This document shows positions 16,594 to 25,275 of a stretch of 43,367 nt of DNA, one piece after another. The first letter of the stretch is position 1; each line of letters begins with the position of its first letter. The notes under the pieces were generated by a model that was given only the letters and a program-made list of their open reading frames with translations, was not told the origin of the DNA and ran no database searches. Made by a program: the position numbers and the translations under genes. The stretch comes from Paraburkholderia sp. C35 (GTDB taxonomy: Bacteria > Pseudomonadota > Gammaproteobacteria > Burkholderiales > Burkholderiaceae), in the NCBI RefSeq assembly GCF_003121405.1, contig NZ_QBUY01000074.1, positions 1 through 43,367 of the forward strand, written 5' to 3'.

Positions 16594-17997
16594 ATGCAGA
16601 TGGATGCCAGCATTGGGGCGCGCCTGGACAGACTTCCGTTGTCCGGTTTTCATTGGCGCTTGCTGGGTCTGATTGCGGCGGGCATGTACTTCGATTCATT
16701 CGATATCTACATTGCCGGCACGGTGCTCGCCGCGATGATCCATAGCGGCGAATCCACGCTCGGCCTCAACGCGACCTTCGTGTCCGTCACGTTCATCGGC
16801 ATGATGACGGGCGCATGGCTGTCGGGTCTGCTCGGCGACCGCTTCGGGCGGCGCTTCTGCTACCAGTTCAATCTCGGCATTTACGGTTTCGCGTCGATTG
16901 CCGCTGCGCTCGCGCCGTCCATCTACTGGCTGATCTTCTTCCGTCTCATCATGGGACTCGGCATGGGCGCGGAAATCGTGGTCGGCTACGGCACGCTCAG
17001 CGAGTTCATTCCCGCTGCGTGGCGCGGCCGCTTCGGCACCATCCTCAATCTGATCATCAACACGTCGCTGTTCCTGTCGACCTTCCTCGGCTGGCTGATC
17101 GTGCCGCAGTACGGCTGGCGCTGGATGTTCGCGATTGCGGGATGCGGCGCGCTGTTCGTGTGGTTCCTGCGCAAGTCGATGCCCGAATCGCCGCGCTGGC
17201 TGGCATCGCGTGGACGCAACGATGAAGCGCGGCAGATCGTCGAACGCATCGAGACGGCATGCGGCAACGTGGTCCATCAGCCGGTGCGCGGGGCTGAAGC
17301 GACCACGCGCGAGTTCCATACGAACGACACGGGCCGTTTCTCCGATCTGTTCTCGCGTCGCCTGCTGACGCGCACCATCACAGGCATCACCGTGCTCGTC
17401 GCGCTGTTCACGGTGAACTTCGCGTTCGTCAGCTGGATACCGACCTTCCTCGTCAAGCAGGGACATAGCGTGTCGAACTCGCTTGGCATCACGGCGTTGA
17501 TGTTCGCGGGCGGCCCGATCGGTTCGCTGATCGCCTTTGCGCTCGCCGAGCGCGTCGGCCGGAAGTGGGGCATCGTGGTGTTTTCGCTGGTGTGTGCGGC
17601 ATTTGGCGTGGCGTATCCGTTTGCGCAATCGGCCGTTGCCATCACGGCGCTCGGCTTTGCGATCACCTGCTGCATTTACGTGCTGTCGTCGTTCAGCGTC
17701 GCGACGTATGTGCCGGAACTCTTTCCGACGGAACTGCGCCTGCGTGGTTCGGGTCTTGCCAATACGGTTGGCCGTGCCGTCAGCATCGGCGTGCCGTACG
17801 CGGTCGCGAGTTCGTTCACGCGGTTCGGCATTGCGGGTGTGCTGACCTTGATTGTCGGCACGCTGCTGGCTCAGGCGCTGATCGTCGGTGTGCTCGGCGC
17901 GGAGACGAAACAGCGTTCGCTCGAATCGATTGCCGCCGAGGCAGGCAGCGCGGATGCGGAAACGCTCGAAGGCGGCGCGGCGGCGGGTATCAAATGA
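16594..17997 (+). CDS. MFS permease, first gene of the catabolic locus
   Basis: A 467-residue, 12-helix major facilitator transporter of the inner membrane. It carries the family signature GDRFGRR between helices 2 and 3 and the sugar/acid-symporter motif PESPRWLASRGRNDEA after helix 6. DSFDIYIAG in helix 1 resembles organic-acid:proton symporters of the aromatic-acid or metabolite type. The ATG follows GGAG with eight bases between. It is the first gene of an apparent operon running to the aldehyde dehydrogenase, and its promoter holds a candidate GntR operator. The substrate is unknown but is likely an organic acid or lactone used by the downstream enzymes. Confidence 0.88.
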   Translation: MQMDASIGARLDRLPLSGFHWRLLGLIAAGMYFDSFDIYIAGTVLAAMIHSGESTLGLNATFVSVTFIGMMTGAWLSGLLGDRFGRRFCYQFNLGIYGFASIAAALAPSIYWLIFFRLIMGLGMGAEIVVGYGTLSEFIPAAWRGRFGTILNLIINTSLFLSTFLGWLIVPQYGWRWMFAIAGCGALFVWFLRKSMPESPRWLASRGRNDEARQIVERIETACGNVVHQPVRGAEATTREFHTNDTGRFSDLFSRRLLTRTITGITVLVALFTVNFAFVSWIPTFLVKQGHSVSNSLGITALMFAGGPIGSLIAFALAERVGRKWGIVVFSLVCAAFGVAYPFAQSAVAITALGFAITCCIYVLSSFSVATYVPELFPTELRLRGSGLANTVGRAVSIGVPYAVASSFTRFGIAGVLTLIVGTLLAQALIVGVLGAETKQRSLESIAAEAGSADAETLEGGAAAGIK

Positions 17998-18053
17998 GCG
18001 CCTGAAGAACGCCTGAAGTCGGACGGAAATTCAAACAAAAGGACACACGAGAC

Positions 18054-18854
18054 ATGGCATCGCCCACAGAGCAGTACCGGATCTACGCAGTCAAGTACGC
18101 GCATTTCGAACGCCGTTCGGGCGACAACTTCATCGGCGGCGATTCGCATGATGTGCCGATGCCGCTCGATTACTTCGTCTGGGCCGTGGTGGGCGAATCG
18201 CGCACGTTTATCGTCGATACGGGCTTCGATCAGGCAATGGCCGACAAGCGTGGCCGCACGATCACTAACACAGTAGAGCGCGGGCTGAAGCAGATCGGCA
18301 TTCGCGCCAATGATGTCGAAGACGTGATCATCACGCACATGCACTACGACCACGCCGGCAATAGCGCGCTGTTTCCGCGCGCGCGTTATCACCTGCAGGA
18401 TCGCGAGATGGCGTATTGCACGGGGCGCTGCATGTGTCATCACGCGTTGAGTCATCCGTTCGAGCCGGAAGATGTGAAATCGATGGTGAGCCGTCTGTTC
18501 GAAGGACGCGTGCAGTTTCATGATGGTGCATCGCAGATCACGCCGGGTTTGAGCGTGCATTGGGTCGGCGGACATACGAACGGCTTGCAGGTGGTGCGCG
18601 TGCATACAGAGCGCGGCTGGGTCGTGCTGGCGTCGGATGCATCGCATTTCTACGCGAACATGCAGGAGCATCGGCCGTTTCCCGTGGTCTACAACGTCGG
18701 CGACATGCTCGAAGGATATGAAGCGGCACACCGGCTCGCGAGTTCGCCCGAGCATGTGATTCCGGGCCACGATCCAGCGGTGCTGACGCGTTATCCGTCG
18801 CATGATCGAGAGACGGAAGGCTGGATCGTGCGGCTCGACGCACCGTCGCGCTGA
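18054..18854 (+). CDS. MBL-fold metallohydrolase (lactonase-like)
   Basis: A 266-residue metallo-beta-lactamase-fold enzyme of the group often labelled N-acyl homoserine lactonase family. The di-zinc motif is H95-X-H97-X-D99-H100 (THMHYDHAG). Further ligands are the histidine in GGHTNG, the aspartate in LASDASHF and the histidine in IPGHD. There is no signal peptide, so it is cytoplasmic. Its place inside a catabolic operon suggests it opens a lactone or hydrolyses an ester of the pathway, rather than quenching quorum signals. It lies 56 bp after the permease and 14 bp before the SDR gene. Confidence 0.85.
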   Translation: MASPTEQYRIYAVKYAHFERRSGDNFIGGDSHDVPMPLDYFVWAVVGESRTFIVDTGFDQAMADKRGRTITNTVERGLKQIGIRANDVEDVIITHMHYDHAGNSALFPRARYHLQDREMAYCTGRCMCHHALSHPFEPEDVKSMVSRLFEGRVQFHDGASQITPGLSVHWVGGHTNGLQVVRVHTERGWVVLASDASHFYANMQEHRPFPVVYNVGDMLEGYEAAHRLASSPEHVIPGHDPAVLTRYPSHDRETEGWIVRLDAPSR

Positions 18855-18868
18855 AGGAGCCGCACGTG

Positions 18869-19651
18869 ATGCTAAAAGGTAAAGGCGCGCTGGTGACGGG
18901 TTCGTCGAATGGTCTGGGGCTCGCAATGGCGCGCTCGCTTGCGGGCGCGGGATGCGACATCGTGCTGCACGGCCTGGAGACGCCGCAGCAGATGGCGTCT
19001 ACGGTCGAAGAACTGTCGTCTGCTTTCGACGTCGAGGTTTCGTATGTGCAGGCTGATCTCGCCACGCCTGCGGGCGTCGATGCGCTGATTGCGACAGCGC
19101 GTGACTACGTCAGGACGCTCGACGTGCTGATCAACAACGCCGTCGTGCGGCATTTCGCGGGCATCGAAGCGTTTTCACTCGAACACTGGAACAACGCGCT
19201 CGCGGTGAACCTGACGGCCGCGTTCCGCGCGATTCAACTGACGTTGCCCGGCATGCGCGAGCGCGGTTGGGGACGCATCTTCAACATGACATCGGTCTAT
19301 GGCGCGCGGGCTGTCGCTAACCGCGTCGACTACGTAACGACGAAAACGGCGTTGCTCGGCCTCACACGCTCGGTTGCCATCGAAACCCTGAATCAGGGCA
19401 TCACCTGCAATGCTATCTGTCCTGGCTCGGTGCTGACGCCGAACATCGACGGACGCATCAACGCGTTGATGGACGAGCGCGGACTGAACCGCAGCGATGC
19501 CGTGCGCGAATTCCTCAAAGGCAAGCAACCGACGGGCGAACTGGTCGATGCCGCACATGTCGGCGAGATGGTGGTGTTTTTGTGCGGGCCAGCGGCCAGC
19601 CAGATCACGGGCGCCATGATGCCAATAGAAGGAGGTTGGCTTGCAGGCTGA
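18869..19651 (+). CDS. SDR family NAD(P)-dependent oxidoreductase
   Basis: A 260-residue classical short-chain dehydrogenase. It has the cofactor motif TGSSNGLG near the N-terminus, NNAV in place of the usual NNAG, the catalytic serine in MTSVYGA and the YVTTK catalytic pair, then PGSVLTP. It is closest in style to 3-hydroxybutyrate dehydrogenases. It would oxidise or reduce a hydroxyl group of a pathway intermediate. AAGGAG at 18854-18859 serves either the ATG at 18869 or a GTG one codon earlier. Its last 11 bases overlap the start of the next gene, so translation is probably coupled. Confidence 0.88.
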   Translation: MLKGKGALVTGSSNGLGLAMARSLAGAGCDIVLHGLETPQQMASTVEELSSAFDVEVSYVQADLATPAGVDALIATARDYVRTLDVLINNAVVRHFAGIEAFSLEHWNNALAVNLTAAFRAIQLTLPGMRERGWGRIFNMTSVYGARAVANRVDYVTTKTALLGLTRSVAIETLNQGITCNAICPGSVLTPNIDGRINALMDERGLNRSDAVREFLKGKQPTGELVDAAHVGEMVVFLCGPAASQITGAMMPIEGGWLAG

Positions 19652-21020
19652 TTCCATCGATTCGAACGCATTGCGCAGCGGTGCATTGACGCGAGCGCTC
19701 GCGCGCTTCGTTGCCGATACGCAATGGAGCGATTTGCCAGCCGCCGTGCGCAACGAAGCAAAACGTTCGCTCGTCAATTACTTTGCGGTCGCGCTGGCAG
19801 GTGCAAATGATCCGACCGTCGATAAAGCCGTCAATGCCTATCAGCGTTTTCGCGCCGATACGCACGCGAGCATAGTCGGCCGCAGCGAGCGCACGGACAT
19901 GCTGAACGCCGCCGCACTCAACGCGATGAGCGCGAACGTGTACGACTTCGACGACACGCACATTCCAACCATCATTCATCCGACTGCGCCTGTTGCGGCT
20001 GCGCTGTTCGCGCTCGCGGAATCGCAGCCGATGAGCGGTGAAACTTTTTTGCTCGCGTTCGTGCTTGGCGTGGAGGTGGAGTGCCGTATCGGCAATGCGG
20101 TGTCGCCGGAGCACTATCAGCGCGGCTGGCACATCACATCGACATGCGGCGTGTTCGGCGCGGCTGCCGCCGTGGCGAAAGCACTCGCACTCGATGAACA
20201 GAAAACCGTCTGGGCGCTCGGCAACGCCTCGGTGCAAACGGGCGGGCTGGTTGAAACGCTCGGCACGATGTCCAAAAGCATCAGCGTGGGCAACGCGGCG
20301 CGCAACGGCCTGTTGTCGGCGCTGCTCGCTGAAGAGGGCTTCTCCGGCCCGGACGCGCCGCTCGAAGGCGAGCGCGGCTTTCTGCGCGTGACGGCGTCGC
20401 AGCCTGACTGGTCCGCGATCACGTCCGATCTCGGTCACGCATGGGAGTTGCTGAAGAACACATACAAACCGTATCCGTGCGGTGTCGTGCTGAACCCGGT
20501 GATCGATGCGTGCCTCGACTTGCGCCGCGACGCACGCTGGTCGCTCGATGACATCGAACAGATCGAATTGACGGGGCATCCGTTGCTGCGCGAGCGCACC
20601 GACCGGCCCGGCGTGCGCACGGGGCGCGAATCGCAGGTGAGCGCGCAGCATGCCGTGGCCGTGGTGCTCGCGCGCGGCAAAGCGGACCTCGAAGCATTCA
20701 GCGATGCAGCCGTGGCCGATCCGTCGTTGCGTGCGCTGGCAGGCAAGCTTCGTTTCATCGATGACGCGTCGTGGCCCGTCGAGTCGGCACAGGTGACGAT
20801 CGTGCTGCGCTCGGGCGAGCGCGTCGCACATCGCGTGCATGCGGCGCGCGGCAGTCTTGCCGCGCCGCTTGCCAATGTCGAACTGGCCGACAAGCTGCAT
20901 CAGCTGGCTGCGTATGGCCGCTCGGCGATCGATGCGCACGCGTTGATCGACAGGTTATGGAAGTTCGAAACGGCACAGGACGCAGGTGCAGTGATGCATC
21001 TCGCGCGTGCTCGCATCTGA
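19641..21020 (+). CDS. MmgE/PrpD family protein
   Basis: A 459-residue member of the MmgE/PrpD family, which includes 2-methylcitrate dehydratase, cis-aconitate decarboxylase and iminodisuccinate epimerase. The full family length is present, with typical stretches RSLVNYFAVALAGA, YDFDDTHIPTIIHPTAPV and KPYPCGVVLNPVIDA. The start is TTG, inside the end of the SDR gene, with GGAGG at 19631-19635. It probably dehydrates, decarboxylates or isomerises a carboxylic acid intermediate; the family is too broad to say which. Confidence 0.86.
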   Translation: MQADSIDSNALRSGALTRALARFVADTQWSDLPAAVRNEAKRSLVNYFAVALAGANDPTVDKAVNAYQRFRADTHASIVGRSERTDMLNAAALNAMSANVYDFDDTHIPTIIHPTAPVAAALFALAESQPMSGETFLLAFVLGVEVECRIGNAVSPEHYQRGWHITSTCGVFGAAAAVAKALALDEQKTVWALGNASVQTGGLVETLGTMSKSISVGNAARNGLLSALLAEEGFSGPDAPLEGERGFLRVTASQPDWSAITSDLGHAWELLKNTYKPYPCGVVLNPVIDACLDLRRDARWSLDDIEQIELTGHPLLRERTDRPGVRTGRESQVSAQHAVAVVLARGKADLEAFSDAAVADPSLRALAGKLRFIDDASWPVESAQVTIVLRSGERVAHRVHAARGSLAAPLANVELADKLHQLAAYGRSAIDAHALIDRLWKFETAQDAGAVMHLARARI

Positions 21021-21056
21021 ACCGGAATCAAGGCTTTTTCATTCACGAGGATTGTC

Positions 21057-21980
21057 ATGTCGAGTAGTCAGGCATCAGGTCAGCAACGCGGTCCCTTGCT
21101 CGGTTTCGTCGGCGTCGGCACGATGGGCCGGCCGATGGCGCATCGTTTGATCGAAGCGGGTCACAGCGTGATCGTGTACGACCGCGATGAAGCAGCGCTG
21201 GCGGAACTGAAGGCGGCGGGCGCGCAGGTCGGCGCGTCGGTGCGCGACGTGGCGGACACTGCGCGCATCGTTTTCACGAGTCTGCCCACGCCCGCGGTTT
21301 TCAAACAGGTCGCACTCGGCGAAGGCGGTTTGATCAACGGCAACGCGATCAAGGTTCTGGTCGATCTGTCGACGGTTGGCTCGCGCACCGAGAAAGAAGT
21401 AGCGGAAGGCTTGCTCGCCAAAGGCATCGAAACCGTCGATGCACCCGTGAGCGGCGGCGCAGCGGGCGCGAAGAAGGGCACGCTCGCGATCATGGCGGCA
21501 GGCAGCGCGGTGGCGCTCGAAGAAGTGCGTCCGCTGTTCGACGTGTGCGGCAAGGTGTTCGTGGTCGGCGATAAACCGGGGCAAGGTCAACTGCTGAAGC
21601 TGCTGAATAACATGCTGTCCTCCACCGCGTTTGCGATCACGTCGGAAGCATTTGTTGCGGGCATGCGCGGCGGACTGAACCCGGAAGTGATGATGTCGGT
21701 GATCAACTCGGGCAGCGGCAAGAACGGCGCGACGCTCGACAAGTTTCCGAAGCACGTGCTGCCGCGCAGCTTCGATTTCGGCTTTCCGGTGGGCAGCGTC
21801 TGCAAGGACATCGGCCTTGCCGTCGAAGAATGCCAGGCGCTCGGCGTGCCGATGTGGGTGGGCAATGTCGCGCGTCAGGTGTGGAATTACGCCGCGATGC
21901 AGGACGGCGCCGCGCGCGACATGACGGAACTGGTCAGGTATGTCGAGCGCTGGTCGTCGGTCGATGGCCTGGAAGATTGA
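21057..21980 (+). CDS. 3-hydroxyisobutyrate dehydrogenase family oxidoreductase (copy 1)
   Basis: A 307-residue beta-hydroxyacid dehydrogenase. The Rossmann motif is GFVGVGTMGRPMA, the substrate loop VDAPVSGGAAGAKKGTL, and the catalytic lysine is in GQLLKLLNNML. Family members oxidise 3-hydroxyisobutyrate, or reduce tartronate or malonate semialdehyde, using NAD(P). The N-terminus is about ten residues longer than in the other two copies. AGGA precedes the ATG. It is the first of three homologues in this locus, which suggests either three oxidations or alternative substrates. Confidence 0.88.
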   Translation: MSSSQASGQQRGPLLGFVGVGTMGRPMAHRLIEAGHSVIVYDRDEAALAELKAAGAQVGASVRDVADTARIVFTSLPTPAVFKQVALGEGGLINGNAIKVLVDLSTVGSRTEKEVAEGLLAKGIETVDAPVSGGAAGAKKGTLAIMAAGSAVALEEVRPLFDVCGKVFVVGDKPGQGQLLKLLNNMLSSTAFAITSEAFVAGMRGGLNPEVMMSVINSGSGKNGATLDKFPKHVLPRSFDFGFPVGSVCKDIGLAVEECQALGVPMWVGNVARQVWNYAAMQDGAARDMTELVRYVERWSSVDGLED

Positions 21981-22022
21981 AGCATCGGCGAAGCAAAACA
22001 AGACATCAACACGGAGAACACC

Positions 22023-22349
22023 ATGATCGTTGAAATGCGCATCTATCACTGCGCCGCGACGCGCCTGCCGGCGCTGCTCGACCGCTTTACCACGCACACG
22101 CTGGGCTTCTTCGAGAAGTACGGCATCGAGCAGATTGGCTTCTGGACCACGCTGATCGGCCCGAGCAATCATGCGCTCACGTACATGATCAAGTGGGACA
22201 GCCTTGCCGAACGCGAGCAGAAGTGGAATGCGTTCCAGGCCGACGCCGACTGGATCAGGATTCGCGCGGCTTCGGAAGCGGACAAGCCGATCATCGAGCG
22301 CATCGAGAATCACTTCCTGACGCCGACGTCGTTCTCCGCGTTGCGCTAG
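22023..22349 (+). CDS. NIPSNAP family protein
   Basis: A 108-residue single-domain NIPSNAP protein (MIVEMRIYHCAATRLPALL; YGIEQIGFWTTLIGPSNH; LTYMIKWDSLAEREQKW). The fold is a dimeric alpha+beta barrel like those of muconolactone isomerase and EthD, and small members occur in many catabolic operons with unproven roles. It could isomerise or bind a pathway intermediate. GGAGA precedes the ATG, and the next gene starts 13 bp after its stop. Confidence 0.85.
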   Translation: MIVEMRIYHCAATRLPALLDRFTTHTLGFFEKYGIEQIGFWTTLIGPSNHALTYMIKWDSLAEREQKWNAFQADADWIRIRAASEADKPIIERIENHFLTPTSFSALR

Positions 22350-22362
22350 GAGCCGCAAAACC

Positions 22363-23250
22363 ATGACAGATAGCAAGCGCATCGGTTTCATCGGGCTTGG
22401 CATGATGGGCGCGCCAATGGTGCAATGCCTCGCCAATGCAGGCTTCGACCTCTATATCGACGATGCCGACGCAACACGCGCCGACATGCTCGCCGCGCAA
22501 GTTGGCGCGCAGCGTCTGACGCGCGGGAACGCCGCCGCACTCGATGTGCTGATCACCATGTTGCCGAATTCGGCGATTGTCGAAAGCGTGCTGCTCGGCA
22601 GCGGCGCGGATGGCTGGGCGAGCGTGCTCGCGCAGGGCGCGGTCGTGATCGATATGAGTTCGTCCGAACCGGAACGCTCGCGCAAGCTCGGCGCCGTGCT
22701 CGAGGAGCGCGGCCTCGCGTATCTCGACGCGCCTGTTTCGGGCGGCGTGAAGAAAGCGAAGGAAGGCACGCTGGCGATTCTCGTCGGCGGGCGCGTGGAC
22801 GTGCTCGCGGCATGCCAGCCGGTGCTCGCCGCGATGGGCAAGAGCATTCTGCATATCGGTGGCGCGGGTGCGGGCCATGCGGCGAAAGCGCTGAACAACT
22901 ACGTGTCGGCGGCGGGCCTGGCGGCGACGGTCGAGGCGCTGCTGGTCGCGCAACGCTTCGGCATCGAGCCGGGTGTGATGACGGACGTGCTGAACGCGTC
23001 GACAGGGCGCAGCAATACGTCGGAAAACAAGGTCAAGCAGTTCATGCTGAGCGGCACGTTCGCGTCCGGCTTTGCGCTGCAATTGATGAACAAGGATCTG
23101 AAGATCGCGCGTGCGCTCGCCAGATCGGTGGGTTATCCGATGACGCTCGGCGAGACCACCGTGACGATGTGGGACGAAGCCGCGCAACGTTCGACGCCCA
23201 CGACCGATCACACCGAGATGTATCGCCTGCTCGATCCCGATGCCGAGTGA
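22363..23250 (+). CDS. 3-hydroxyisobutyrate dehydrogenase family oxidoreductase (copy 2)
   Basis: A 295-residue homologue with GFIGLGMMGAPM, LDAPVSGGVKKAKEGTL and catalytic lysine in GHAAKALNNYV. Residues 200-230 (GIEPGVMTDVLNASTGRSN) are typical of the C-terminal dimerisation domain. The sequence differs clearly from copies 1 and 3, so this is not a recent duplication. It starts 13 bp after the NIPSNAP gene with GGAG upstream and ends 22 bp before the aldehyde dehydrogenase. An aldehyde product from this enzyme could feed directly into that dehydrogenase. Confidence 0.88.
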   Translation: MTDSKRIGFIGLGMMGAPMVQCLANAGFDLYIDDADATRADMLAAQVGAQRLTRGNAAALDVLITMLPNSAIVESVLLGSGADGWASVLAQGAVVIDMSSSEPERSRKLGAVLEERGLAYLDAPVSGGVKKAKEGTLAILVGGRVDVLAACQPVLAAMGKSILHIGGAGAGHAAKALNNYVSAAGLAATVEALLVAQRFGIEPGVMTDVLNASTGRSNTSENKVKQFMLSGTFASGFALQLMNKDLKIARALARSVGYPMTLGETTVTMWDEAAQRSTPTTDHTEMYRLLDPDAE

Positions 23251-23272
23251 CCCTTTTCCAACGGAGCCTGCC

Positions 23273-24700
23273 ATGTCACATGCAGCGCAGTTTTATATCG
23301 ACGGACAATGGGTCGAACCCACGTCGGCCCGCTGGTTCGATATCGTCGATCCTGCTACAGAAGAACCTTTCGAGCGGCTCGCGCTCGGCAATGCAGAAGA
23401 TGTCGATCGTGCTGTCGTCGCTGCACGTCGTGCGTTTCCTGCATGGTCGGCTACGAGCGTCGCGGAACGCGTCGCGTTGCTGCGGCGCGTGTTGCAACTC
23501 TACGAACGCCGCTATGACGAATTCGCGGAAGCGATGCGCCGTGAAATGGGCGCACCGATCACCTTCGCGCGCAACGGTCAGGCGGCGCGTGGTCCGGCGC
23601 ATCTGAATGCACTCATCGATGTATTGGAGCGCTTCGCGTTTGAAGAACAACGCGGCAACACGCGGGTCGTGCTCGAAGCGATCGGTGTGTGCGGTCTGAT
23701 CACGCCGTGGAACTGGCCCGTCAACCAGATCGTCGTCAAGATCGCGCCCGCGCTCGCGGCGGGTTGCACGATGGTGCTCAAGCCAAGCGAATACTCGCCG
23801 CTTAGCGCGCTGCTGTTCACGGAAGTGCTCGACGAAGCGCAGGTGCCTGCCGGCGTGTTCAATCTCGTGAACGGCGATGGCCCAGGTGTCGGCGAGGCGA
23901 TCGCGAGCCATCCGGATATCGACATGGTGTCGTTCACCGGCTCGACGCGCGCGGGCGTGCTGGTCGCGCAGGCGGCTGCTACGAGCGTCAAGCGCGTCGC
24001 ACAGGAACTGGGCGGCAAGTCCGCCAATATCCTGCTCGACGACGTCGATCTCGAAGAGGCCGTCAAACGTGGCGTGGCCGCATGCTTCACGAATTCGGGG
24101 CAGTCGTGTTCGATTCCCACCCGCATGCTGGTGCCGCGTCATCTGATGAACGATGCCGCGCAGATTGCGAAGCGCGCAGCGGAAACGTATCGCGTCGGCC
24201 CGACGGATGAAGCGTCCACGCAACTCGGGCCGCTCGTCAACCGCAACCAGTTCGAGCGCGTGCAGATGTTGATCCAGAAAGGCATCGACGAAGGTGCGCG
24301 GCTGGTCACAGGCGGCACGGGCTTGCCCGCCGGCCTTGAAAAAGGCTATTACGCGAAGCCGACGATTTTCGCCGACGTATCGCCCGACATGACCATCGCG
24401 CGCGAGGAGATCTTCGGGCCGGTGCTGTCGATGATCCCGTACGACAGCGAAGCAGAGGCCATCGCGATCGCCAATGGCACGGACTACGGTCTCGCGGCTT
24501 ACGTGCAATCGGCGGATATCGAACGCGCGCGCAAGGTGGGCCGTGCGCTGCGTGCGGGCGGCGTGCATCTGAACTATCCACCTGCCGATTTCCATGCGCC
24601 GTTTGGCGGCTACAAGCGTTCGGGCAATGGCCGCGAATGGGGCGAAGCGGGTTTGCGCGAGTACCTGGAAACGAAGGCGATGGTGGGCTACGGCGAGTAG
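23273..24700 (+). CDS. NAD(P)-dependent aldehyde dehydrogenase
   Basis: A 475-residue member of the aldehyde dehydrogenase superfamily. The catalytic cysteine is C279 (NSGQSCSIPTR), the general base E245 (QELGGKSAN), and the nucleotide-binding elements TPWNWP and FTGSTRAG are present. It oxidises an aldehyde to the acid; substrate range is not readable. I chose the ATG at 23273 with GGAG at 23262-23265. An in-frame ATG at 23240 would overlap the previous gene. This seems to be the last gene of the first transcription unit, since a 103-bp gap with an operator-like palindrome follows. Confidence 0.9.
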   Translation: MSHAAQFYIDGQWVEPTSARWFDIVDPATEEPFERLALGNAEDVDRAVVAARRAFPAWSATSVAERVALLRRVLQLYERRYDEFAEAMRREMGAPITFARNGQAARGPAHLNALIDVLERFAFEEQRGNTRVVLEAIGVCGLITPWNWPVNQIVVKIAPALAAGCTMVLKPSEYSPLSALLFTEVLDEAQVPAGVFNLVNGDGPGVGEAIASHPDIDMVSFTGSTRAGVLVAQAAATSVKRVAQELGGKSANILLDDVDLEEAVKRGVAACFTNSGQSCSIPTRMLVPRHLMNDAAQIAKRAAETYRVGPTDEASTQLGPLVNRNQFERVQMLIQKGIDEGARLVTGGTGLPAGLEKGYYAKPTIFADVSPDMTIAREEIFGPVLSMIPYDSEAEAIAIANGTDYGLAAYVQSADIERARKVGRALRAGGVHLNYPPADFHAPFGGYKRSGNGREWGEAGLREYLETKAMVGYGE

Positions 24701-24724
24701 CGCCAAAAAATTTTGCGCGATTTA

Positions 24725-24737
24725 ATTGTCCGACAAT
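24725..24737. promoter_or_regulatory. Palindromic operator of GntR/FCD type
   Basis: ATTGTC-C-GACAAT is a perfect 13-bp palindrome in the gap between the aldehyde dehydrogenase and the first CMD-family gene. It fits the TTGTC-N-GACAA-like sites reported for FadR-subfamily GntR regulators. Close relatives lie at 16489-16501 and 29081-29093. A -10/-35 pair could not be placed with confidence. Confidence 0.6.
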
Positions 24738-24803
24738 CAGTGCGTCAGGCAGTCTGATCGAAGAAAGCAACTGAACGGGTTAAGCAACGAAGAGGACCTC
24801 AAG

Positions 24804-25199
24804 ATGGATAGCAACGAACGTTTCGAAAAAGGCTTCGAGAACCGCAAGGAAGTGCTCGGCGCGGGGCATGTGGAGAAGTCGTGGGCGAATGCCGACGATT
24901 TCAACCGCCCGATGCAGAAGTTCGTCACGGAGTGCTGCTGGGGCGATATCTGGGGCGACAGGACCTTGTCGTTCAAAACGCGCAGCATGCTGAACCTCGG
25001 CATGCTCACGGCGATGAGCCAGCACCACGAACTGGCCGTGCACGTGAAGGGCGCGCTGCGCAACGGCGTGACGAAGGACGAGATCCGCGCAGTGCTGATG
25101 CAGGCGGCCGTGTACTGCGGTGCGCCGCTGGCGCTGGCGGCGTTCCGCGTCGCGTCGGAAGCGATCAAGGCGTACGAAGCGGAGACTTCGGCGGCCTGA
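24804..25199 (+). CDS. Carboxymuconolactone decarboxylase family protein (single domain)
   Basis: A 131-residue protein close in layout to PcaC-type gamma-carboxymuconolactone decarboxylase: SFKTRSMLNLGMLTAM, QHHELAVHVKGALRNGV, then MQAAVYCGAPLALAAF. There is no CXXC pair, so it is not an AhpD-type peroxidase. Without the other genes of the protocatechuate route here, the true reaction is open; lactone decarboxylation is a plausible analogy. The ATG at 24804 follows AGAGGA. It heads the second transcription unit, behind the palindromic operator. Confidence 0.85.
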   Translation: MDSNERFEKGFENRKEVLGAGHVEKSWANADDFNRPMQKFVTECCWGDIWGDRTLSFKTRSMLNLGMLTAMSQHHELAVHVKGALRNGVTKDEIRAVLMQAAVYCGAPLALAAFRVASEAIKAYEAETSAA

Positions 25200-25275
25200 G
25201 CGGGCGCGACGACACCACACGCGGCAGCGCGCAACCATCGCGCGATGCCGTCAAAGACATGGATTGGAGACAACG

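Noticed and set aside
18054..18854. Calling the MBL-fold enzyme a quorum-quenching AHL lactonase
   Set aside because: The fold and zinc motif fit many hydrolases, and the operon context is catabolic, so only a lactonase-like label is justified.
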